Assembly (NCBI GenBank): GCA_030432455.1
Contig: JAUIHC010000107.1
Coordinates: 1 to 8,796, forward strand
Direction of reading: 5' to 3'
From: Phycisphaerae bacterium
GTDB lineage: Bacteria > Planctomycetota > Phycisphaerae > Phycisphaerales > SM1A02
DNA length: 8,796 bases
The translations under genes and the position numbers were made by a program. The notes under the pieces are model-generated. The model saw only the letters and a list, made by a program, of their open reading frames with translations. It was not told where the DNA came from and searched no databases. Within the stretch, counting starts at the first letter, position 1, and the number at the start of each line of letters is the position of its first letter. This document shows positions 1 through 6,188 of this stretch, piece after piece.

Positions 1-26
1 GGCTGAGGGGGCCGATCCCGCGAAAT

Positions 27-48
27 CCGGGTACCGGACCGGTGCCGG
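27..48 (+). other. GC-rich hairpin upstream of the ribosomal operon
   Basis: CCGG (27-30) pairs with CCGG (45-48), and after a bulged G the stem continues UACC (32-35) with GGUG (41-44), leaving a 5-nt loop. It lies just before the -35 box of the rplK promoter. It could be the terminator stem of an upstream gene (nusG usually precedes rplK), but no T tract follows and that gene is not visible here. No gene could be recognised in positions 1-52. Confidence 0.3.
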
Positions 49-52
49 GGGC

Positions 53-80
53 TTGAACCGGCCCGCGGGTTCGGTACACT
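53..80 (+). promoter_or_regulatory. Sigma70-type promoter of the rplKAJL operon
   Basis: TTGAAC at 53-58 and TACACT at 75-80 are separated by 16 nt. They resemble the TTGACA and TATAAT consensus (4 of 6 matches each, including the key TTG and TA...T positions). Initiation would fall near 86-88 and give a leader of about 105 nt before rplK. The position is what is expected for a promoter separating the L11 operon from nusG. No start site has been mapped, so this is prediction from sequence. Confidence 0.6.
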
Positions 81-116
81 GCCCGGCTCAACTCAGACCG
101 CATGAACTACTGGGTC

Positions 117-163
117 GCGGCGTCCCCTTGGACGGACGCCGCCTCCGGAGCCTCCGAAGAGGC
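117..163 (+). promoter_or_regulatory. Structured 5' leader of rplK, candidate L1 autoregulatory region
   Basis: A 9-bp perfect stem pairs 117-125 (GCGGCGTCC) with 134-142 (GGACGCCGC) around an 8-nt loop. A weaker, partly exclusive stem pairs GCCTC (141-145) with GAGGC (159-163). The rplK ribosome binding site, GGGAGG at 177-182, follows. In Escherichia coli, L1 represses translation of the L11-L1 message by binding near the L11 start. The leader is in the right place for such control, but I could not recognise the L1-binding motif itself, so the regulator is inferred. Confidence 0.4.
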
Positions 164-191
164 GATGGGACCCGGTGGGAGGTAGGAACCC

Positions 192-626
192 ATGGCCAAG
201 AAGGTCACCAAGCAATTCAAGATCATGGCGCCCGGCGGCAAGGCGACGCCGGCGCCGCCCATCGGCCCCGCCCTCGGTGCCAACGGCGTCAACCCCGGCC
301 AGTTCATCACCGCGTTCAACGACCGAACGAAGGAACTGAACGGCAAGATCGTCGGTTGCGTCATCACCGTCTACGACGACCGGTCCTTCGAGTTCGAGAT
401 CAAGGCGTCCCCCGCCTCGGTCCTGATCAAGAGCGCGCTCAACCTCGAGAGCGGCTCGGGCGAACCCAACGTCAAGAAGGTCGGCACCCTCACCCGAGCC
501 CAGCTCGAGGCGATCGCCAACGAGAAGATGGCCGACCTCAACTCCGGAAGCCTCGAGGCCGCGATGCACGTCATCGCCGGCACCGCCCGGTCGATGGGCG
601 TCGAGATCGAGGAAGGAGCGCTCTGA
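192..626 (+). CDS. rplK: 50S ribosomal protein L11
   Basis: The 144-residue product is a clear L11, the protein that with helices 43-44 of 23S rRNA forms the GTPase-associated centre and the thiostrepton site. The N-terminal domain begins MAKKVTKQFKI. The conserved prolines P22 and P26 are in the PPIGPALG segment (residues 22-29), where thiostrepton and the rRNA meet. The C-terminal rRNA-binding domain (about 70-144) contains KVGTLTRAQLEAIA and ends GTARSMGVEI. Length is normal for the family. The ATG at 192 is preceded by GGGAGG at 177-182. It is the first gene of the operon. The rplA start lies two bases after its stop, which suggests translational coupling. Confidence 0.97.
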   Translation: MAKKVTKQFKIMAPGGKATPAPPIGPALGANGVNPGQFITAFNDRTKELNGKIVGCVITVYDDRSFEFEIKASPASVLIKSALNLESGSGEPNVKKVGTLTRAQLEAIANEKMADLNSGSLEAAMHVIAGTARSMGVEIEEGAL

Positions 627-628
627 TC

Positions 629-1306
629 ATGCCGAAGTTCACCAAGCGTCAGAAGGCCAACCTGGACATGCTCCCCGCCGACCCCGTGTCGATGGAGGAG
701 GCCGTCAAGGTTCTCAAGTCGTTCAAGAGTCCGAAGTTCGACCAGGCGGTCAACGCGGTCATCCATCTGGGCATCGATCCCAAGCAGGCCGACCAGGCTC
801 TCCGTGGATCGATCGCGATGCCCAAGGGCATCGGCCGCTCCGCCCGGGTCATCGCGTTCTGCAACCCCGATGTCGCCCCCAAGGCCACGGCCGCGGGCGC
901 CGTCGAGGCGGGCGGCGAGGAACTGGTCGACAAGGTGTTCGGCGGCTGGACCGAGTTCGACGTCGCCATCGCCAGCCCCGACATGATGCGGTTCGTCGGC
1001 AAGCTCGGAAAGGTGCTGGGTCCCAAGGGCCTCATGCCGAGCCCCAAGGCCGGCACCGTCACCCCCGACGTCGAGACCGCAGTCCGCGAGTTCGCGGCCG
1101 GCAAGCAGGAGTACCGCAACGACGACGGCGGGAATCTGCACATCGTGGTCGGTCGCATGAGCTTCTCCGAAGCGGACCTCGTCGAGAACCTCCGGTTCTT
1201 CCACGAGACCGTCGAGCGGATCAAGCCCTCCGCCGCCAAGGGCCAGTACGTCAAGAAGTTCGTGATCTCCGGCACCATGACCCCCGGCGTGCAGATCGCG
1301 ATCTGA
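629..1306 (+). CDS. rplA: 50S ribosomal protein L1
   Basis: The 225-residue product is L1, which builds the mobile L1 stalk at the ribosomal E site and in many bacteria represses its own operon. The family signature spans roughly residues 115-145 and includes KLGKVLGPKGLMPSPKAGT. Downstream is the conserved G-R-M-S-F segment within the second half of domain I. The start is ATG at 629, with GGAAGGAG at 611-618 inside the end of rplK as ribosome binding site (spacing 10). The open frame extends upstream through rplK to 53 in another reading frame, but that extension is Arg/Pro-rich with no L1 similarity and was rejected. Length matches the usual 225-235 residues. Confidence 0.97.
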   Translation: MPKFTKRQKANLDMLPADPVSMEEAVKVLKSFKSPKFDQAVNAVIHLGIDPKQADQALRGSIAMPKGIGRSARVIAFCNPDVAPKATAAGAVEAGGEELVDKVFGGWTEFDVAIASPDMMRFVGKLGKVLGPKGLMPSPKAGTVTPDVETAVREFAAGKQEYRNDDGGNLHIVVGRMSFSEADLVENLRFFHETVERIKPSAAKGQYVKKFVISGTMTPGVQIAI

Positions 1307-1325
1307 TCCGCGGAAGGACCACACC

Positions 1326-1871
1326 ATGAGCAAGCCCGTCAAGAACATGATCATCGAGGAGTACCGCCGCCGCTTCGACGGCGTGACCGGCGGCGTCCTC
1401 GTGCACATCCGCGGCATGGAAGCCCTCGACAACAACGCCATGCGGAACGAGCTCCGCAAGAAGGCGATCCAGGTCACGCTGCTGAAGAACACCCTCGCCA
1501 AGAAGGCGTTCGCCGGCACCCCGCTGGAAGCCCTCAACCCGAGCCTGGTCGGCCCGTCGGCCTTCGTCTACGGCGCCGAGAGCGCCGTCGATGTCGCCCG
1601 CGAGCTCATCACCTGGGCCAAGAAGGTCGAGCAGATCCAACTGCAGGCGGCCTCGCTCGACGGCATCTACTTCGAGGGTGCCGCGGGCGTGAAGGTGCTC
1701 TCCAGCTACCCGACCCGCGAAGAGGCGCAGGCCAAGGTCGTCACCCTGCTGCTCTCCCCGCATCGCAATGTCGTCGGCTGTGCCGCGAGCCCCGGCTCGA
1801 AGCTGCTCGGCATCGTCAAGACCATCCAGGAGAAGCTCGAGAACGGCGAGGCGATCGCGCAGGTCGGCTGA
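1326..1871 (+). CDS. rplJ: 50S ribosomal protein L10
   Basis: The 181-residue product is L10, the base of the L7/L12 stalk. The N-terminal rRNA-binding domain carries the typical VTLLKNTLAKKAF segment (about residues 50-62) followed by GPSAFVYG (about 78-85). The C-terminal helix (about 158-176, SKLLGIVKTIQEKLENGEAI) is where L7/L12 dimers dock. It is slightly longer than the Escherichia coli protein (165). The ATG at 1326 has GGAAGGA at 1312-1318 seven bases upstream, and the gap after rplA is only 19 nt, so the genes share a transcript. In E. coli the L10/L12 complex represses translation of its own message, but the gap here is too short for a separate large leader. Confidence 0.96.
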   Translation: MSKPVKNMIIEEYRRRFDGVTGGVLVHIRGMEALDNNAMRNELRKKAIQVTLLKNTLAKKAFAGTPLEALNPSLVGPSAFVYGAESAVDVARELITWAKKVEQIQLQAASLDGIYFEGAAGVKVLSSYPTREEAQAKVVTLLLSPHRNVVGCAASPGSKLLGIVKTIQEKLENGEAIAQVG

Positions 1872-1951
1872 CCCCGCGATTCCCCCTCGCCCCGACTCGA
1901 CTCGCATTCACAGTCCACTTTCCCGCCGCCCCGACTGGCCCCAGGGTTAAA

Positions 1952-1967
1952 GACCGCAGGTGCGGTC
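1952..1967 (+). promoter_or_regulatory. Hairpin in the rplJ-rplL intergenic leader
   Basis: GACCGC (1952-1957) and GCGGTC (1962-1967) form a perfect 6-bp stem with an AGGT loop, 37 nt before the rplL start. The rplJ-rplL gap is 133 nt, against 2-19 nt elsewhere in the operon. I see no convincing promoter in it. A stable 5' hairpin could set an RNA processing end or help the extra L7/L12 synthesis needed for several copies per ribosome; this role is inferred. Confidence 0.4.
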
Positions 1968-2004
1968 CCTCTCGGGGGGCAACTCAAGAGGAACGGAGTT
2001 TCCA

Positions 2005-2421
2005 ATGTCCGAAGAAGCCACCGAAGCCAAGACCTACGACGCGAAGATCACCAAGCTCGGCGACGAGATCGCCGGCCTCACCCTCAAGGAGGCCGTGGAC
2101 CTCGCCGACTACATGAAGGACACCTACGGCATCGAGCCCGCCGCGGGTGGCGCCGTCATGATGGCCGGCCCCGCCGGTGGTGGTGACGAAGGCGGCGGTG
2201 CCGCCGAGCAGACCGAGTTCGACGTCATCCTCGAAGCCGCCGGCGACAAGAAGATCCAGGTCATCAAGGCGGTCCGCGAGGCCACCGGCCTCGGTCTCAA
2301 GGAGGCCAAGGAGATCGTCGACGGTGCCCCCAAGGCCGTCAAGGAGAAGGCTTCCAAGGAAGAGGCCGACGCCCTCAAGACCGCCCTCGAAGAGGCGGGC
2401 GCGACGGTCAACATCAAGTGA
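2005..2421 (+). CDS. rplL: 50S ribosomal protein L7/L12
   Basis: The 138-residue product is the stalk protein L7/L12, which recruits translational GTPases. The N-terminal dimerisation and L10-binding domain occupies about residues 1-45 (ITKLGDEIAGLTLKEAVDLA). An Ala/Gly-rich flexible hinge follows (about 46-70), then the conserved C-terminal domain (about 71-138) with FDVILEAAGDKKIQVIK, REATGLGLKEAKEIVD and the ending EEAGATVNIK. It is a little longer than usual (about 120-130), because of the glycine-rich hinge and N-terminal extra residues. The ATG at 2005 has CGGAG at 1994-1998, six bases upstream. An in-frame start at 1960 would add residues unlike any L12. It ends the operon; rpoB does not follow. 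Confidence 0.96.
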   Translation: MSEEATEAKTYDAKITKLGDEIAGLTLKEAVDLADYMKDTYGIEPAAGGAVMMAGPAGGGDEGGGAAEQTEFDVILEAAGDKKIQVIKAVREATGLGLKEAKEIVDGAPKAVKEKASKEEADALKTALEEAGATVNIK

Positions 2422-2426
2422 TCGAC

Positions 2427-2440
2427 GCGGCTTCGGCCGC
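2427..2440 (+). other. UUCG-tetraloop hairpin after rplL
   Basis: GCGGC (2427-2431) and GCCGC (2436-2440) close a TTCG loop, giving the exceptionally stable C(UUCG)G tetraloop in RNA. It sits between the rplL stop and the terminator and may protect the 3' end or aid termination. Confidence 0.5.
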
Positions 2441-2443
2441 CCG

Positions 2444-2480
2444 AGCCCCCGGCCCTCTGGGCCGGGGGCTTTTTCCTTTT
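2444..2480 (+). terminator. Intrinsic terminator of the rplKAJL operon
   Basis: A perfect 12-bp stem pairs AGCCCCCGGCCC (2444-2455) with GGGCCGGGGGCT (2459-2470) around a TCT loop. It is followed by TTTTTCCTTTT (2470-2480). This is a textbook rho-independent terminator 22 nt after the rplL stop, showing that the transcript ends here and does not continue into an rpoBC unit. Confidence 0.93.
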
Positions 2481-2513
2481 GAGCGCTCGGCATGGCCGTT
2501 CGGCCACGCCTCC
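2479..2513 (+). repeat. 35-bp palindromic repeat, copy 1
   Basis: Identical over 35 bases to 2618-2652. Its core is an imperfect palindrome in which GGCATGGCCG faces CGGCCACGCC across TT, a 10-bp stem with one A/C mismatch. It starts at the terminator T tract. Size, palindromy and intergenic placement are those of REP-like elements; the family is not one I recognise. Confidence 0.75.
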
Positions 2514-2531
2514 CTTTCCTGATCTCGGTCG

Positions 2532-2573
2532 GGGCAGCGTGGCTTCTCGCTCCGCTCGAAGCGACGGCTGCCC
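2532..2573 (+). repeat. Hairpin between the two 35-bp repeats
   Basis: GGGCAGC (2532-2538) pairs with GCTGCCC (2567-2573), and inside it GCTTC (2542-2546) pairs with GAAGC (2558-2562). The structure lies between the two direct 35-bp copies, so 2479-2652 reads as one composite palindromic element. Confidence 0.5.
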
Positions 2574-2617
2574 AGGTCGGTTCGGAAGCGTGGGTTTCAG
2601 GCGGACTTCCAGGGACG

Positions 2618-2652
2618 TTGAGCGCTCGGCATGGCCGTTCGGCCACGCCTCC
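2618..2652 (+). repeat. 35-bp palindromic repeat, copy 2
   Basis: Exact second copy of 2479-2513 in the same orientation, start to start 139 bp. It ends 39 bp before the sulfatase start, so the sulfatase promoter must lie within or very near this element unless it is read from further upstream. I see no convincing -35/-10 pair. Confidence 0.75.
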
Positions 2653-2691
2653 TCCGCTTGCCGCTGCCGGCCCGGCCGTATGCTCGTGGCC

Positions 2692-4350
2692 ATGCGTTCC
2701 CGCCTCCTCGTCCTGCTCGTCCTCGCCCGGATCCTCCCCGCGACCGAAGCCCGCGCGGCGGAGCCCCCGCTCAACCTGGTGTGGATCGGCGTCGAGGACA
2801 TGAGTCCATGGCTCGGCTGCTACGGCGACGACACGGTCCCGACGCCGAATGTCGATCGTCTCGCCGCCGAGGGGATTCGATATGTCAACGCGTTCGCGAC
2901 CACGCCGGTGTGCGCCCCGAGTCGCTCGACCCTCATCACAGGATGCTGGGCGACGCGGATCGGTTCAATGCACATGCGGACGGGTCATCCGAGTCCGGCG
3001 GCGCTCGCTCGGAATCCCGGTGCGTATGCCGGCATCCCCGACTACGAGGCCGTCCCGCCCGCCGAGGTCCGGTGCTTTCCCGAGCTGCTGCGGCGTGCGG
3101 GCTGGTTCTGCACGAACCGTGCGAAGACCGACTACCAGTTCCGCGCCCCCGCGACGGTCTGGGACCGCTCGGGCGGTCGGGCGCACTGGCGGCAGCGGCC
3201 CGATCCCGGCATTCCCTTCTTCGCGGTCTTCAATCTCGGGGTGACGCACGAGAGCGGAACGTTCGCGAACACCCGCCGGCAACCTCAGGTCGCGTCTCCC
3301 GACGCCGTGATCGTGCCGCCCTACCTCCCCGACACCCCCACCACCCGCGCCGATCTCGCCCGGACCTACGACAACATCGCGGCGATGGATCGTCAGGTCG
3401 GCCGCCTGATCGACGAACTCGACGCCGACGGCCTGCTCGAATCCACGGTGATCATGTTCTTCAGCGATCACGGAGTCGGGCTGCCCCGCGGCAAGCGGTG
3501 CGTCTACGACTCGGGCACACGGGTGCCCCTCGTCATCCGCTGGCCCGCGTCGATGGACCGGATCGGGGTGGACGATCGGGTGGTCTCCTTCGAGGACTTC
3601 GCCCCGACCGCCCTGTCGATCCTTGGTCTGGAACCTCCGAAGTGGATGGACGGCGTCGCGTTCGCGGGCGAGTCCGCGGGTGCGGACGACGGATTCGCGT
3701 ACATCCACGCCGATCGCATGGACGCCGTGCGTGACCGCACGCGAGCGGTGACCGACGGTCGATATCGCTACGTTCGCAATCTCATGCCCGAGCGGCCGCG
3801 TCTCTACACCGTGGCGTACGCGGAGGGCATCCCGATGATGGCGGACATCCATGCCCTCCGAGAGTCGGGAGATGCGACGCCGGAACAGTGGCAGATCGTG
3901 GACGCGACCAAGCCGCGGGAGGAGTTCTACGACACCGCGTCGGATCCGAACGAGATCGTGAACCTGATCGGGGATCCGAGCCATGCGGATCGAATCGCCC
4001 TGCTGCGAACGGCCCTCGACGGCTGGCTCGAGCGAACCGGCGACCTCGGCCTGATCGAGGACGAGGGCGCGATGGTTCGAGAACGCCTGTGGTCCGGGGA
4101 AGATGCGAAACCCTGGACGGCCCTGCCCCGGCTCGAGGTCGGGGAATCCAACGGCGTGCGGTTCGCGACCGTCGCCTGCGAGACCAACGGCGCGTCCCTC
4201 GGCTGGCGTTGGAAGGGCGATGAGGGCTGGCGGGTGTACGACGGTCGCATCCGACTGCCGGAGACGGCGGCGACCATCGAGCTGCTGGCCCATCGGATCG
4301 GCCACGAGCCGCGACGCTGCGCCGTCGCGGTCCCGCCCGCCACCCCGTAA
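2692..4350 (+). CDS. Secreted type I sulfatase (heparan N-sulfatase/S1_8-like)
   Basis: The 552-residue product is a formylglycine-dependent sulfatase, expected to hydrolyse sulfate groups on polysaccharides outside the cytoplasm. Residues 1-22 are a signal peptide (MRSR, then a Leu/Val-rich core, then A-R-A). The metal-binding start is VWIGVEDMSPWLGCYGD (about 30-46). The signature C-A-P-S-R-S-T-L-I-T-G begins at Cys74, the residue converted to formylglycine. Other expected active-site residues are K145 (AKTDYQF), H186 (GVTHESG), D259-H260 (FFSDHG) and K268 (GKRCVYDSGTRVP). The C-terminal 60 residues resemble a chitobiase/FN3-like accessory domain. KTDYQF and HMR suggest the SGSH-like branch; the true substrate is unknown. 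ATG at 2680 is an alternative start. No clear ribosome binding site precedes either, and upstream codons as far as 2479 run through the repeats. The stop codon lies at the edge of a repeat. Confidence 0.92.
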   Translation: MRSRLLVLLVLARILPATEARAAEPPLNLVWIGVEDMSPWLGCYGDDTVPTPNVDRLAAEGIRYVNAFATTPVCAPSRSTLITGCWATRIGSMHMRTGHPSPAALARNPGAYAGIPDYEAVPPAEVRCFPELLRRAGWFCTNRAKTDYQFRAPATVWDRSGGRAHWRQRPDPGIPFFAVFNLGVTHESGTFANTRRQPQVASPDAVIVPPYLPDTPTTRADLARTYDNIAAMDRQVGRLIDELDADGLLESTVIMFFSDHGVGLPRGKRCVYDSGTRVPLVIRWPASMDRIGVDDRVVSFEDFAPTALSILGLEPPKWMDGVAFAGESAGADDGFAYIHADRMDAVRDRTRAVTDGRYRYVRNLMPERPRLYTVAYAEGIPMMADIHALRESGDATPEQWQIVDATKPREEFYDTASDPNEIVNLIGDPSHADRIALLRTALDGWLERTGDLGLIEDEGAMVRERLWSGEDAKPWTALPRLEVGESNGVRFATVACETNGASLGWRWKGDEGWRVYDGRIRLPETAATIELLAHRIGHEPRRCAVAVPPATP

Positions 4351-4640
4351 ATGGGGACAGGCGATCTTTTTCAGCCTCCTGCCACCGTAAATCCCAATGA
4401 ACAAGGGGCTTGGACTCACCGGCCCCGAAAATGTCGCCTGTCCCCATTTTCGGCGGCCACCGTGACTGCGCCTGAAAGCAGGGCCTGGACTCGCCGGCTC
4501 CGAAAATGTCGCCTGTCCCCATTTTCGCACCGGCACCCCAAGTGTCACCTGTTTCCATTGTCGGCAGCCAGCGTCACTCTCGCTGAAAGCTGGGCTTGGA
4601 CTCACCGGCCCCGAAAATGTCGCCTGTCCCCATTTTCGGC
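4349..4640. repeat. Array of GGGGACAGGCGA-type palindromic repeats
   Basis: Three identical 27-bp cores lie at 4426-4452, 4501-4527 and 4612-4638. Each is a hairpin, CGAAAATG and CATTTTCG flanking the 11-nt loop TCGCCTGTCCC. A degenerate copy is at 4537-4563. An inverted partial copy (AAATGGGGACAGGCGA) is at 4349-4364 and overlaps the sulfatase stop codon. Copies are spaced 75, 36 and 75 bp. The 48-bp stretches 4453-4500 and 4564-4611 match at about 37 of 48 positions, and the sequence before copy 1 is related, so the real unit is about 75 bp. Such GTCCCC/GGGGAC palindromes are scattered in many bacterial genomes and are often linked to REP-associated tyrosine transposases. No such gene is present here. 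No gene was found in 4351-4718. Confidence 0.9.
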
Positions 4641-4649
4641 GGGCGTGAT

Positions 4650-4705
4650 ACGACAACCGGCGGCCCCCTGTCGGGAGCCGCCGGCGTTCGTGTCTGGGTT
4701 GTCGT
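4650..4705 (-). terminator. Terminator hairpin after the distal flagellin gene
   Basis: CCGGCGGCCCCC (4657-4668) pairs with GGGAGCCGCCGG (4673-4684) around TGTC; in the - strand RNA this is a 12-bp stem with one G-U pair and a GACA loop, about 35 nt past the flagellin stop. On the - strand only TTGTCGT follows, so termination may be imperfect. An outer 9-bp inverted repeat, ACGACAACC (4650-4658) and GGTTGTCGT (4697-4705), encloses it. As the sulfatase converges on it, it could stop transcripts from both sides. Confidence 0.7.
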
Positions 4706-4718
4706 CGTCTCGCTCGGA

Positions 4719-6188
4719 TCAACCGAGCAGCGAGAGGACGGCCTGCGGACCGGAGTTCGCCAGCGAGAGCGACTGGATGGCCGCCTGCTGGAGGATCTGG
4801 CCGCGAGTGAGGGCCGCGGTCTCCGCCGCGAAGTCGGTGTCGCGGATCTGGCTCTCGGCCGCCGCGGTGTTCTCGAGGGCGACGCCGAGCGAACTGATGG
4901 TCGCACCGACGACGTTCTTCTGGAACGCACCGAGACGCCCACGGAGGCTCGAGACCTGCTTGATCGAGTCGTCGATCACGCGCTGGGCCTTCGAGAGGTC
5001 ACCGTTGGTGACGTTGGCCGCACCGCCCGACTTGAGGTCGGAGAGGAAGCCGTTGCCACCCGAACCGAGGTTGCCGGTGGTGACGGTCTCGATGCCGAGC
5101 GACACCTTGCTGGCCAGGCTCACATCCTGAGCGAGGTTGAAGTCCGCACCGCCACCCGAGATGGTGACCGTGGTGCTGCCCGCCCCGGCGTTGGCGCCGG
5201 AGTTCATGTCGGCGGTCAGCGTGATCGAGATGTCGAGCCCCTCGTTCGAGACGCGGGCAGTCAGGCCGTCCGTAGTGGCCGAGGTGCCGTTGATGAGGAC
5301 CGTGGCGTCCCGGCCGGTGCCGGTGACCGCGTTGTTGGTCGGGGTGTCGGCGAGCTCGTCGGAGACGATCGCGTTGCCGTCGTTGCTCAGGGTCTTCACC
5401 CGCACGAACGAGTCGCTGCCGAACTCGGTCGAGCTGAGTTCGATGTTGCCACCGGTCGAGACCTGGGAGGCCGACACGCCGGTCTGCTCGGCGAACGAGT
5501 TCACCGCGGCGATGATGTCGCTCTGGCCGGTGCCCGAGGCGAAGGTGAACTGCTGGGTGCCGCGGGTGCCGGTCACCTCGATCGTGATGCTGCCGTTGTC
5601 GCCGTTGGTGAACGTGGCACCGGTCGAGAGGAAGACGTCCGCGGTGGCGGCCGACTGCAGGACCTCCACGGTGACGTCCAGCGAGCTGCCGTCATCCGAG
5701 AGCTTGGCGGCGTTGACCGTGATGTCGGTCAGGGCGCTGGTCTGGAAGCTGGTGTCGTAGTCGAAGTTGCCGTTGAGGAGCTTCTCGCCCTGGAACGACG
5801 TCGAGTTGGCGATCCGGTCGATGGTCTGCAGGATCGAATCGATCTGCAGCTGGTTCGCGGCCTTCTCCTCGTCGGAGACGCCCGCCTCGTTGGCGGTCGA
5901 GCTCACGAGCGACTGAAGCTCGACGAGCAGGTTCGAGACCTCCTGGAGGCCGCCTTCGGCGACGTTGACGACCTGCTCGGCCCGCTCGGCGTTGGTGATC
6001 GCCGAGTTGATGGCCGCCTTCTCGCTGCGGAGGTTCTCCGACGCGATCAGGCCCGCCGGATCGTCCGCACCACGGTTGATGCGAAGACCGGTCGAAAGCC
6101 GCTGCAGGCTCTTGTTGAGCCCGAGGTTCTGACTGCCGAGCGTCCGCTGGGCAATGAGGCTGGAAACGTTGGTGTTGATACGACTCAC
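4719..6188 (-). CDS. Flagellin, distal copy
   Basis: The 489-residue product is a flagellin, the filament subunit exported by the flagellar type III system. The N-terminal D0/D1 region (about 1-145) begins MSRINTNVSSLIAQRTLG and holds the hallmark LQRLSTGLRINRGADDPAG (residues 28-46). The C-terminal D1/D0 region (about 403-489) has SSLRGRLGAF, E-S-Q-I-R-D-T-D-F-A-A-E-T and ends VLSLLG. The middle carries flagellin IN-type stretches (around TGTRGTQQFTFASGT, and GRDATVLINGTSATTDGL). No Cys or Trp is present, as is common for flagellins. The start is GTG at 6186-6188, with GGAGG at 6197-6201 eight bases upstream; an upstream in-frame ATG at 6287 would add 33 residues unlike flagellin and bury the ribosome binding site. 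It is paralogous to the flagellin at 6737-8218. Confidence 0.95.
   Translation of the reverse strand: MSRINTNVSSLIAQRTLGSQNLGLNKSLQRLSTGLRINRGADDPAGLIASENLRSEKAAINSAITNAERAEQVVNVAEGGLQEVSNLLVELQSLVSSTANEAGVSDEEKAANQLQIDSILQTIDRIANSTSFQGEKLLNGNFDYDTSFQTSALTDITVNAAKLSDDGSSLDVTVEVLQSAATADVFLSTGATFTNGDNGSITIEVTGTRGTQQFTFASGTGQSDIIAAVNSFAEQTGVSASQVSTGGNIELSSTEFGSDSFVRVKTLSNDGNAIVSDELADTPTNNAVTGTGRDATVLINGTSATTDGLTARVSNEGLDISITLTADMNSGANAGAGSTTVTISGGGADFNLAQDVSLASKVSLGIETVTTGNLGSGGNGFLSDLKSGGAANVTNGDLSKAQRVIDDSIKQVSSLRGRLGAFQKNVVGATISSLGVALENTAAAESQIRDTDFAAETAALTRGQILQQAAIQSLSLANSGPQAVLSLLG

Noticed and set aside
53..628. Extended upstream start for rplA
   Set aside because: The extension overlaps rplK in another frame, is Arg/Pro-rich, and ATG 629 has its own ribosome binding site and a standard L1 N-terminus.
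2479..2691. N-terminal extension of the sulfatase
   Set aside because: These codons run through the 35-bp repeats and precede a clear signal peptide starting at 2692 (or 2680).
2791..2802. Glu in place of the first Asp of the usual sulfatase D-D metal motif
   Set aside because: As I recall, an E-D followed by x-S-P and LGCYGD is normal in this branch of bacterial sulfatases, so it is not evidence of inactivation.
4426..4638. Possible CRISPR array from evenly spaced 27-bp repeats
   Set aside because: The spacers are related to one another, spacing is 75/36/75, the repeats are full palindromes with an inverted copy, and no cas gene is present.
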